Below are positions 1-6,329 of a stretch of DNA of 54,967 bases, piece after piece. Source of the DNA: Puia dinghuensis. GTDB lineage: Bacteria > Bacteroidota > Bacteroidia > Chitinophagales > Chitinophagaceae. The first letter of the stretch is position 1. The number at the start of each line of letters is the position of its first letter. The position numbers were made by a program, and so were the translations under genes. A model generated the notes under the pieces. The model did no database searches. It had not been told where the DNA came from and saw only the letters and a program-made list of their open reading frames with translations. The stretch covers positions 1 to 54,967 of the forward strand of contig JAMFSL010000107.1 of NCBI GenBank assembly GCA_026225275.1, read 5' to 3'.

Positions 1-1
1 T

Positions 2-694
2 AGAGGAAACAGCACGCTGGTAACCGGCTGCGCCGGTACGGCAAAAACTATCCTTGCGGCCTATTTCGCATTAAACAGCTGCAAGCGAAATGAGAGAGTG
101 CTTTATTTTTCCTTCGAAGAATCCCCCGATCAGTTAGTAAGAAATGTGTCATCCGTCGGTATAGATCTCAGACCTTATATAAAGTCAAAATTGCTTTTAA
201 TTCATGCTTCGCGCCCTTCTCTGCATGGTCTTGAAATGCATCTCTTATCGTTGCACAAACACATCCGGGAATTTAAACCGCATACCATTATCATAGATCC
301 TATCAGCAGCCTTATTACTATAGGAAGTAAGGGAGAAGTGAGGGCCATGCTCGCAAGATTGATGGATATGCTGAAAATGCATCATATCACCTCGTTGTTC
401 ACTTCGTTAAACGATGAAGAGTCCCTGAACTATAGCGGGATATCAGAAGAAGCCATATCCTCATTGGTAGATACCTGGATCAAGATGAGGAATGAAGAAA
501 CCGGAAGCGACAGGGTTCGAAGTCTGTACATTGTAAAATCTCGTGGCATGGGCCATTCCAGTGAAATAAGAGACTTTATTATCAATGATCGCGGCATTAA
601 AATAATGGATGTTGATTCTTCGAAGAAGCAAAGCCAACGTGCTCCTGAAAAAGCCGAAACGTTTTCAGGGAATGGGGCAAAGCATAAATCTTAA
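2..694 (+). CDS. kaiC: KaiC-like RecA-fold ATPase, C-terminal part (5' truncated by window edge)
   Basis: Frame 2 is open from the first bases, so this is the end of a longer gene. A Walker A variant, GCAGTAKT, lies at bases 26-49 and a Walker B-like strand, HTIIIDP, near 280-302. The tail resembles the KaiC CII end (KSRGMGHSSEIRDF against KMRGSWH..IREF in cyanobacterial KaiC). At the place of the cyanobacterial autophosphorylation pair Ser431/Thr432 this protein has ISS (Ser codons 458-463), so both positions can still be phosphorylated. The gene precedes two kaiB genes, a histidine kinase and a receiver by short gaps, an arrangement that suggests a phosphorylation-dependent signalling module. 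No kaiA is visible. Family assignment is firm; a circadian role is not claimed, since non-cyanobacterial KaiC homologues often act in stress or output signalling. How much lies upstream (one or two ATPase domains) cannot be seen. Confidence 0.88.
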   Translation, partial: RGNSTLVTGCAGTAKTILAAYFALNSCKRNERVLYFSFEESPDQLVRNVSSVGIDLRPYIKSKLLLIHASRPSLHGLEMHLLSLHKHIREFKPHTIIIDPISSLITIGSKGEVRAMLARLMDMLKMHHITSLFTSLNDEESLNYSGISEEAISSLVDTWIKMRNEETGSDRVRSLYIVKSRGMGHSSEIRDFIINDRGIKIMDVDSSKKQSQRAPEKAETFSGNGAKHKS

Positions 695-705
695 ACACAG
701 ATAGA

Positions 706-1008
706 ATGACAAAAGACGAAAACTGGGAGTTTTGGTTATATATAGCCGGACAAACACCTAAATCCATTCTTGCACTGGAAAATATCACAAAATATAGTGA
801 GGCGCACCTCAAAGTGAAATACATCATCGAAGTCATCGACCTGTTAAAAACCCCTCAGTTGGCTGAAGCTGATCAGATTTTTGCCATTCCTACATTAGTC
901 AGAAAAGCTCCCAAGCCGTTAAAAAAAATTATCGGCGATTTGTCTGATAAGGAAAAGGTATTGATGGGGTTAAACATTCACTCAAATATAGCCGCCGATG
1001 AAAAATAA
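706..1008 (+). CDS. kaiB: KaiB family protein, first copy
   Basis: This 100-residue protein has the usual KaiB length and a thioredoxin-like layout: a first strand WLYIAGQTP, a helix with LALENITKY, a second strand around YIIEVIDLL, and the conserved FAIPTLVRK segment followed by IIGDLSDKEKV. KaiB binds KaiC after a fold switch and sets its phosphorylation state in cyanobacteria; the same partnership is inferred here from the adjacent kaiC-like gene 11 bases upstream. The stop codon overlaps the next kaiB start by 11 bases, so the two KaiB proteins are probably translationally coupled. The protein lacks the C-terminal acidic tail of some cyanobacterial KaiB proteins. Confidence 0.9.
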   Translation: MTKDENWEFWLYIAGQTPKSILALENITKYSEAHLKVKYIIEVIDLLKTPQLAEADQIFAIPTLVRKAPKPLKKIIGDLSDKEKVLMGLNIHSNIAADEK

Positions 1009-1309
1009 ACCCAAAAGCGAACGTGTCGTAAGTGAAAAATTCGTCCTTCAATTGTACATTACCGGTATGTCTGAGAATTCAATGCGCGCCATTGAAAATA
1101 TTACACTTTTCTGTGACCGATATTTAAAAGGTCATTTCGATCTGCAAATTATAGATATTTATAAAGACCCCTCCGTTGCCGAAGAGCAGGAGATAGTCTT
1201 CAGCCCTTCTCTCATCAGGCAGTTTCCTTTACCCAAAAGAACGATGGTCGGTGATTTGTCCGATAGGAAGAGAGTGGCTCTTGGCTTAGGTATGGCCTTC
1301 AAAGAATGA
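998..1309 (+). CDS. kaiB: KaiB family protein, second copy
   Basis: A second KaiB-fold protein of 103 residues starts inside the end of the first (11-base overlap). It keeps the strand LQLYITGMSENS, the helix RAIENITLFCD, the strand LQIIDIYKD, the segment VFSPSLIRQFP and the MVGDLSDRKRV end. It differs enough from the first copy to be an old paralogue and not a recent duplication; a central Cys (in LFCDRY) is absent from copy one. It ends 3 bases before the histidine kinase. Two non-identical KaiB proteins beside one KaiC could form different complexes or compete for KaiC; this is inference. Confidence 0.9.
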   Translation: MKNKPKSERVVSEKFVLQLYITGMSENSMRAIENITLFCDRYLKGHFDLQIIDIYKDPSVAEEQEIVFSPSLIRQFPLPKRTMVGDLSDRKRVALGLGMAFKE

Positions 1310-1312
1310 CAA

Positions 1313-2578
1313 ATGAGCAAAGAAAATTCAGCGGAGCTGTTATCTGAAATCGGAGTCCTGAAAACCCACCTCCTGGAGGCAGAGGAAGCGATAGATGCCA
1401 TAAGGAATGGTTCCGTAGATGCCTTTGCCATCAGGAAGGAAGGTAAGGCCGAAGTATATACTTTACAAAGCCTGGATTATGCTTACCGCGTTTTGATCGA
1501 GAAATTCGGGGAAGGCGCACTTAACCTGACGCGTGAGGGCTTAATAGTATATAGCAATAGTTATTTTTCTGAATTAATAAATGTCCCCCATGCGAAAATA
1601 ACCGGTTCGCACATTCTCGATTTTGTTTCCCCGGACTCGAGAGAGGAATTCCGGGAACATTTCGCCTTAGCGCTGCAAGGCAGCAGTAAAACGGAAATTA
1701 CATTGTTAGTTAATAACAGGAGCATTCCGGTCTATATTTCACTCACCAGCCTGGAGCCCCAGCTGACTACCGTGGGAATGATCATTACCGATCTTTCAGA
1801 AAAGAAAAAAAACGAGCAACTCCTGCGCGACAAAAACCTTGAATTGGAACGCCTGAATAAAAGCCTCGAACAATTTGCTTCCATTGCCTCCCACGATCTG
1901 CAGGAGCCGTTGAGGAAAATAAAGACATTTACATCGCTTCTTATCCAGCGGTTTGACGATGACTTACCGGACAAGGCTAAAGAGTTGGCGAACAAAATCT
2001 GGAGCTCATCGGAACGCATGTCGCTACTTATCAAAGATGTCCTCAATTTTTCACGGATAGTTGGTTCGGCGAATATGTTCATTAAAACCGATTTGAATCA
2101 GATCTTAAACAATATTTTGGAGGATTTCGACATGCTTGTCCTGGAGAGAGGAGCTTCCATCCGGGTAGAATATTTGCCGTGTATTGAGGCCATCCCAGTG
2201 CAAATAAATCAGCTGTTTTATAACCTGGTAGGTAATGCGCTTAAATTTTCTAATGAAGGGAGACCCCCAGTCATTACTATCTCATCGAGGACGCTTTTGC
2301 CCGAAGAAGCAGCAAAACATGCCGGCCTGAACCGACAGCTTTCCTATACAGAAATCAGTTTTAAAGACAACGGCATAGGGTTCGAACAGCAATTTGCCGA
2401 ACTGATATTCGCCATATTCGAGCGACTTAATAATCAACACCAATATTCAGGCACGGGCATAGGGTTGGCATTATGCCGAAAAATTGCGGAACAGCACCAG
2501 GGCCGGATCCATGCTAAAGCCGAAGAATCCATTGGGGCGACATTTTATGTCCTGCTTCCTTTAAAGCAGAACGCATGA
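1313..2578 (+). CDS. PAS-domain sensor histidine kinase of the kai operon
   Basis: The 421-residue protein has no membrane segment. An N-terminal helix (LEAEEAIDAIRNGSVDAF) resembles the N-terminus of other KaiC-linked kinases as I recall them. A PAS domain follows (about residues 65-165), then a coiled-coil linker, a HisKA domain with H194 in ASHDLQEPLRK, and an ATPase domain with N box (FYNLVGNALKFS), G1 (DNGIGF) and G2 (GTGIGLALC). It should autophosphorylate and pass phosphate to the receiver 34 bases downstream. Its position directly behind kaiC and kaiB points to a SasA/LabA-like output or input role, although SasA itself carries a KaiB-like sensor domain, which this kinase does not have. 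Confidence 0.88.
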   Translation: MSKENSAELLSEIGVLKTHLLEAEEAIDAIRNGSVDAFAIRKEGKAEVYTLQSLDYAYRVLIEKFGEGALNLTREGLIVYSNSYFSELINVPHAKITGSHILDFVSPDSREEFREHFALALQGSSKTEITLLVNNRSIPVYISLTSLEPQLTTVGMIITDLSEKKKNEQLLRDKNLELERLNKSLEQFASIASHDLQEPLRKIKTFTSLLIQRFDDDLPDKAKELANKIWSSSERMSLLIKDVLNFSRIVGSANMFIKTDLNQILNNILEDFDMLVLERGASIRVEYLPCIEAIPVQINQLFYNLVGNALKFSNEGRPPVITISSRTLLPEEAAKHAGLNRQLSYTEISFKDNGIGFEQQFAELIFAIFERLNNQHQYSGTGIGLALCRKIAEQHQGRIHAKAEESIGATFYVLLPLKQNA

Positions 2579-2612
2579 CGGCAATCAGAGTATTAACCAA
2601 AAAACCGATAAG

Positions 2613-3035
2613 ATGGAAAAGGATTTTACAATACTTATTGTAGATGATGATGAGGATGACAAAAAGCTATTCATTGAATCTGCAAAAGAGGTGGATGGGA
2701 ACATCACCTGTGTTACCGCAACAGACGGCCAGGAGGCATTGAGATATCTGAAGGACGAAAAAAACCCGCTTCCTGATTATATTTTTTTGGACCTGAGGAT
2801 GCCCCGGATCAACGGAAAGCAGTGCCTGGAGGAGATTAGGAAGGACAAAAGACTGAGCCATATCAGGGTCTTCATATACACTACTTCAATAGATACCCGG
2901 GAAGCAATCGAACTGAAACAGAACGGAGCGGTACATTTTTTAAGCAAGCCTGACAACCCTACTGAAATATATTACATCCTGTCTGTTGTGCTGAACGAAA
3001 AATGGGACCAGCCTGAAAGCATTTCGGCAGGATAA
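2613..3035 (+). CDS. Single-domain CheY-like response regulator (Rcp1 type)
   Basis: This 140-residue protein is a lone receiver. The acidic pocket is DDDEDD near the N-terminus, the phosphoacceptor is the Asp in IFLDLRMP, Thr/Ser are in IYTTS, and Lys is in FLSKP. There is no output domain, so it must act by protein contact or as a phosphorelay intermediate. Receivers of this Rcp1-like type commonly pair with HisKA kinases of the kind encoded just upstream; the 34-base gap supports cotranscription with kaiC-kaiB-kaiB-kinase. The next gene has its own promoter box at 3049-3056, so the operon probably ends here. Confidence 0.88.
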   Translation: MEKDFTILIVDDDEDDKKLFIESAKEVDGNITCVTATDGQEALRYLKDEKNPLPDYIFLDLRMPRINGKQCLEEIRKDKRLSHIRVFIYTTSIDTREAIELKQNGAVHFLSKPDNPTEIYYILSVVLNEKWDQPESISAG

Positions 3036-3048
3036 TCCCGCAAAATCC

Positions 3049-3056
3049 TACCTTTG
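3049..3056 (+). promoter_or_regulatory. Bacteroidota -7 promoter box for the DUF2027-Smr gene
   Basis: TACCTTTG matches the Bacteroidota -7 consensus TAnnTTTG exactly and ends 5 bases before the ATG at 3062. The transcript would start at or within a few bases of the start codon. No good -33 TTTG is seen at the right spacing. Confidence 0.6.
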
Positions 3057-3061
3057 CATTT

Positions 3062-4114
3062 ATGAAGTTCGAGGTCGGCGACAAGGTCGTTATCAAACAT
3101 TCCAATGACGATGGGGAAGTAATAGAGATCATTGATGATAAAATGGTCCTGGTAGACGTTCGGGGCGTAAAATTCCCTGCATACACCGATCAGTTGGATT
3201 TTCCTTATTTCAAGCGGTTCACTGAAAAAAAGCTGTTTCCGGAAAAAAAGCAGAAGCAGTATGTCGACCAGGTGCGGCCTGAAAAGCCCGTTCCGGGCCG
3301 AAAGAAGGAGCTGATCGCGCAGTTGGCGGAGGGTGTCTGGCTGACTTTCCTGCCTGTCTTCGACAATGACGAATTCGGCGACGATGTCGTCGACAGCCTG
3401 AAGATCTATATGGTCAATAGTACTTCATTGGGCTACCAATTCTCCTATCATCTCAATTATTTTGGTAAGAGTGAATTCGACCTGGATAATCAGCTGCCAT
3501 CCGGCCAGGATTTTTATCTGCATGACATCCCTTTTGCCAATCTGAATGACAACCCGGCCTTCGAATGTGAATTCACGCTGTTGACGCCAGACAAGGCACG
3601 GGCGGAACATTACGAAACTTCCCTCAAATTGCGGGCTAAGCAGGTCTTTGGCCGGATCGAAGAGATCCGGAAAAAAGGCGAGGCTACCTTTTCCTTCAAG
3701 CTTTTCGACAGCTATCCATTTAGAACAATTGAAGATACAGGCGACAGCCTGGGTCTCAATGCGCTGTCGGGATCTGGTTTCCGCATTTATGAGGCTTCAA
3801 AAGCCCGGCAGCATATGGAGTCGGCCCGCTCGGAACTCGATTTGCACGCCGAAAAGCTGACGGACAAACCGGGTTCCCTCGATAATTTCGAGATCCTTAC
3901 GCTGCAGCTGCAGACTTTCGAGAAATATTTCGATCTGGCGATCGCTCACCATCTGCCTTCGATGGTCGTCATCCATGGGGTAGGTACCGGCAAGCTGCGG
4001 GACGATATCCATGAGATCCTACGCACCAAACGTCAGGTCAAATCTTTTGTCAACCGGTACGATCCCCGCTATGGCTATGGGGCCACGGAGATATTTTTTC
4101 AATTCGGGAAGTGA
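3062..4114 (+). CDS. DUF2027 domain protein with C-terminal Smr domain
   Basis: The 350-residue protein has the Bacteroidota DUF2027-Smr architecture. The N-terminal part (MKFEVGDKVVIKHSNDDG, about residues 1-60) is a small beta-rich module; the middle is a beta-sandwich-like DUF2027 region. The last 75 residues are a Smr domain with the motif VVIHGVGTGKLRDDI and the closing pattern RYDPRYGYGATEIFF. Smr domains bind or nick nucleic acids in MutS2 and related proteins; here the cellular role is unknown. The start at 3062 is supported by a promoter box 5 bases upstream. Confidence 0.88.
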   Translation: MKFEVGDKVVIKHSNDDGEVIEIIDDKMVLVDVRGVKFPAYTDQLDFPYFKRFTEKKLFPEKKQKQYVDQVRPEKPVPGRKKELIAQLAEGVWLTFLPVFDNDEFGDDVVDSLKIYMVNSTSLGYQFSYHLNYFGKSEFDLDNQLPSGQDFYLHDIPFANLNDNPAFECEFTLLTPDKARAEHYETSLKLRAKQVFGRIEEIRKKGEATFSFKLFDSYPFRTIEDTGDSLGLNALSGSGFRIYEASKARQHMESARSELDLHAEKLTDKPGSLDNFEILTLQLQTFEKYFDLAIAHHLPSMVVIHGVGTGKLRDDIHEILRTKRQVKSFVNRYDPRYGYGATEIFFQFGK

Positions 4115-4158
4115 TATGATCAGCCAATAGTCTTTACCTTACTGTTTCAAATCGTTTT

Positions 4159-5070
4159 ATGGAACGCAAATCCTTTATACAAAGCTCTCTGCTGGCCGGT
4201 GCTTCTTTGTTGACTGCCGGAGCAACGAAAGCCGGGGTATCGGGCAGGAAGGCTGGCCAACCCTTCAATCTCAACTATGCGACGCACGACGGCATGTTTC
4301 GCAATAGCGCCGGCGATAATTTCATCGACCAGATCAAATTCGCTTATGATCAGGGATTCCGGTCCATCGAGGATAACGGCATGGCCAAACGGCCAGTTGA
4401 ACAGCAGCAGCAGATAGGCGATGCCCTGGCTAAGTTAGGGATGTCGATGGGGGTTTTCGTCCTGGACAAAGGAGGTAATGGCGCCAACTCTACCGCAACC
4501 GGCAAGCCGGAAAACCTTGAGATATTCCTGAAGGGCTGTCGTCAGGCCGTAGAGGTGTCGAAGCGGTGCAACGGTAAGCTAACCACCGTCGTGCCCGGTG
4601 ATTTTGACCGGCATCTACCGATGGGTATTCAGACTGCGAATGTGATCGATGCCCTGCGGAAAGGTGTGGAGATTCTGGAGCCGCATGGCATCGTCATGGT
4701 CCTCGAACCGCTGAGTGATACGCCCGATCTCTTTCTACGTTATTGCGATCAGGCTTTCGAGATCTGCCGTGCGGTCAATAGTCCTTCCTGCAAGATCCTG
4801 TTCGATATGTATCACATCCAACGGAACCAGGGCGATCTCATCCATCATATCGATCTTACCTACAGCGAGATCGCTTATTTCCAGATCGGTAATAATCCCG
4901 GCCGCAATGAACCCGGCACCGGCGAGATGGATTATAAAAACATTTTCAAGCACATCTACAACAAAGGCTATAAAGGCATGCTGGGCATGGAACACGGCAA
5001 TGCGCTGCCCGGTAAGGAAGGTGAACAGGCGCTGATCAGGGCGTATCGGGATGCCGACAGTTTCCTCTAG
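4159..5070 (+). CDS. Exported TIM-barrel protein, hydroxypyruvate isomerase/sugar epimerase-like
   Basis: The 303-residue protein begins with an export-type leader (ERKSFIQSSLLAGASLL) that resembles a Tat signal but lacks the twin arginine. The rest fits the xylose isomerase-like TIM barrel (AP endonuclease family 2): a glutamate after the strand VMVLEPLSD, an Asp/His pair in FDMYHIQRN, a later strand AYFQIGNNPGRNEPGTG and a final Glu in LGMEHGNA. These are the metal-binding residues expected in hydroxypyruvate isomerase (Hyi) and related enzymes. Bacteroidota carry many exported relatives of unknown substrate, so a precise reaction is not assigned. It sits alone, 44 bases after the Smr gene and 56 bases before rnpB. 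Confidence 0.8.
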   Translation: MERKSFIQSSLLAGASLLTAGATKAGVSGRKAGQPFNLNYATHDGMFRNSAGDNFIDQIKFAYDQGFRSIEDNGMAKRPVEQQQQIGDALAKLGMSMGVFVLDKGGNGANSTATGKPENLEIFLKGCRQAVEVSKRCNGKLTTVVPGDFDRHLPMGIQTANVIDALRKGVEILEPHGIVMVLEPLSDTPDLFLRYCDQAFEICRAVNSPSCKILFDMYHIQRNQGDLIHHIDLTYSEIAYFQIGNNPGRNEPGTGEMDYKNIFKHIYNKGYKGMLGMEHGNALPGKEGEQALIRAYRDADSFL

Positions 5071-5114
5071 CCGGACGCACGCGTTGGATGGAGCCACGGC
5101 AAAGAGAAAGTGCG

Positions 5115-5122
5115 TATCTTTG
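5115..5122 (+). promoter_or_regulatory. Bacteroidota -7 promoter box for rnpB
   Basis: TATCTTTG matches TAnnTTTG exactly and ends 4 bases before the 5' strand of the RNase P P1 helix at 5127. The spacing fits a transcript that begins at the mature RNA end. Confidence 0.65.
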
Positions 5123-5126
5123 TTGC

Positions 5127-5484
5127 GCTACCAACCGGGTCATCGCTCTCTGTTCACACAGGGGGAGGAAAGTCCGGACAGCTTAGGGCAATGTACCGGT
5201 TAAGAGCCGGGGGGCGTTCACACGTCCACAGATAGTGCCACAGAAAATAACTGCCTCGCAAGAGGTGAGGTTGAAAACGTGGGGTAAGAGCCCACGGCTC
5301 CGGCAGGTAACTGCCGGGGCGGGTAAACCTTGCATGCTGAAATGCCACGTATACCGGCGATTGAGGGCGGCCCGCCCGATGCCGGAGGGTAGGCAGCTAG
5401 ATCCTCTGCAGTAATGCAGGGACCAGATAAATGATGACCGCCCGCGCCACCGCGGGAACAGGATCCGGCTTACAGGTTGGTAGC
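5127..5484 (+). ncRNA. rnpB: RNase P RNA, bacterial type A
   Basis: The terminal P1 helix is visible as a perfect pairing of GCTACCAACC (5127-5136) with GGTTGGTAGC (5475-5484). Between them are the conserved segments of bacterial RNase P RNA in order: GAGGAAAGTCCGGAC (5165-5179), the ACAGAAA block near 5239, GGTAAGAGCCCAC near 5282, GGGTAAACC near 5321, GATGACCGCCCGC near 5431 and the closing GATCCGGCTTACAG near 5462. At about 358 nt the size is normal. The RNA is the catalytic subunit that trims tRNA 5' leaders. Antisense reading frames across it have no protein character and were discarded. Confidence 0.95.
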
Positions 5485-5490
5485 TTTTTT
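5485..5490 (+). terminator. T-tract after RNase P RNA
   Basis: Six T residues follow the 3' strand of the P1 helix directly, so P1 plus this tract can act as the intrinsic terminator of rnpB. Confidence 0.6.
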
Positions 5491-5618
5491 CATTTTCGAA
5501 CGTTTTTTGCCCGGAACCGGACACCGGAATGGACTTGATTTCCTATAAGGATTTGTCTGCTAATTAGTTGTAAAGTTGGCATTCTTTTCTCCGCTACTTT
5601 CCAACCAACTTCCCTTTT

Positions 5619-5889
5619 ATGCTTATCCGGAATTATTGTCGGACAGCTATTCGTCAGATTGCGCGCAGCCGGTTTTATGCCGGTATCAACGTCATCGGGC
5701 TCTCTATTGGCATAGCTTTTACGCTGCTGATCGCACTGTATAGCTGGAGCGAGTGGAGAGTTAACCGTCAGTTTAAAAACGCCGACCGGCAATACATCCT
5801 CACCAGCGATTGGAAAGACCCGAATATGGGCTATGTATTGGCTACCCTTGGTCCACTGGCCAAATCGTTGAAAGAAAATTATCCTAATG
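5619..5889 (+). pseudogene. N-terminal fragment of a MacB-like ABC permease
   Basis: The first 90 codons are clearly homologous to the N-terminus of the complete permease at 6330 (MLIRNY..TAIR.I.RSRFYA, then a transmembrane segment, then EWRVNR....ADRQY and the TLGPLA..L.ENYP end). Homology stops after ENYP. From there the frame runs on for about 20 unrelated residues to a stop at 5952-5954, because it is reading a different gene whose ATG is at 5887. No remaining permease sequence follows. The product would have one membrane helix and no transport core. It is read as the remnant of a tandem permease copy that lost about 700 codons by deletion or replacement. Confidence 0.75.
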
Positions 5890-6315
5890 AAATATTTACT
5901 TTTACATCTTATCCTGTTTGTTCCATTAGCCGGGTTTGCTCAGCAAACAGATGACATGATTGTCCGCCAGCTTAACCAGGAATGGATTGCCAGTTATGCC
6001 ACCAGGGATACGGCTACCATGCAACGGATCCTGGCTGATGACTTTATTATGATTTCACCGAAAGGTGTAAAAATGGACAGGATGAGCGTCATCGCCAATG
6101 TCGGCTCAACAGCCACCACGACAAAAGGCAGCATTGACAGCGCTTCCGTCAGAGTTTTTGGAAATACGGCACTCGTCGTTGCTTATACTCATTTTTCGAT
6201 CCAATCAAACAATCAGACGACGAACGGCAGCAATTGTTATTCGGATCTCTATGTGAAACGAACAGGAGTCTGGAAGGCAGTTGGCGCCCAAGTGACGGTT
6301 CTTAACATACAATAA
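5887..6315 (+). CDS. Secreted NTF2-like (DUF4440/SnoaL-type) protein
   Basis: The 142-residue protein starts with a signal peptide (MKYLLLHLILFVPLAGFAQQ). The mature part has the DUF4440 pattern: an N-terminal helix with LNQEWIASYATRDTATMQRIL, then ADDFIMISPKG, a strand with VRVFGNTALVVAYTHFS and a last strand GVWKAVGAQVTV. The fold is a cone-shaped alpha+beta barrel used by enzymes and by ligand-binding proteins alike, so no reaction is assigned. Its start codon lies at the point where the truncated permease copy loses homology to its full-length paralogue, and the intact permease begins 14 bases after its stop, so it appears to occupy the space of a deleted permease body. Confidence 0.82.
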   Translation: MKYLLLHLILFVPLAGFAQQTDDMIVRQLNQEWIASYATRDTATMQRILADDFIMISPKGVKMDRMSVIANVGSTATTTKGSIDSASVRVFGNTALVVAYTHFSIQSNNQTTNGSNCYSDLYVKRTGVWKAVGAQVTVLNIQ

Positions 6316-6329
6316 TCAAAAATCTTCCT

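Noticed and set aside
1-3035. A true circadian clock
   Set aside because: There is no KaiA, and the kinase lacks the KaiB-like sensor domain of SasA; the sequence supports just a KaiBC-type module.
5154-5524. Antisense reading frames of 64 and 113 codons
   Set aside because: They lie across the RNase P RNA gene on the opposite strand and have no domain character.
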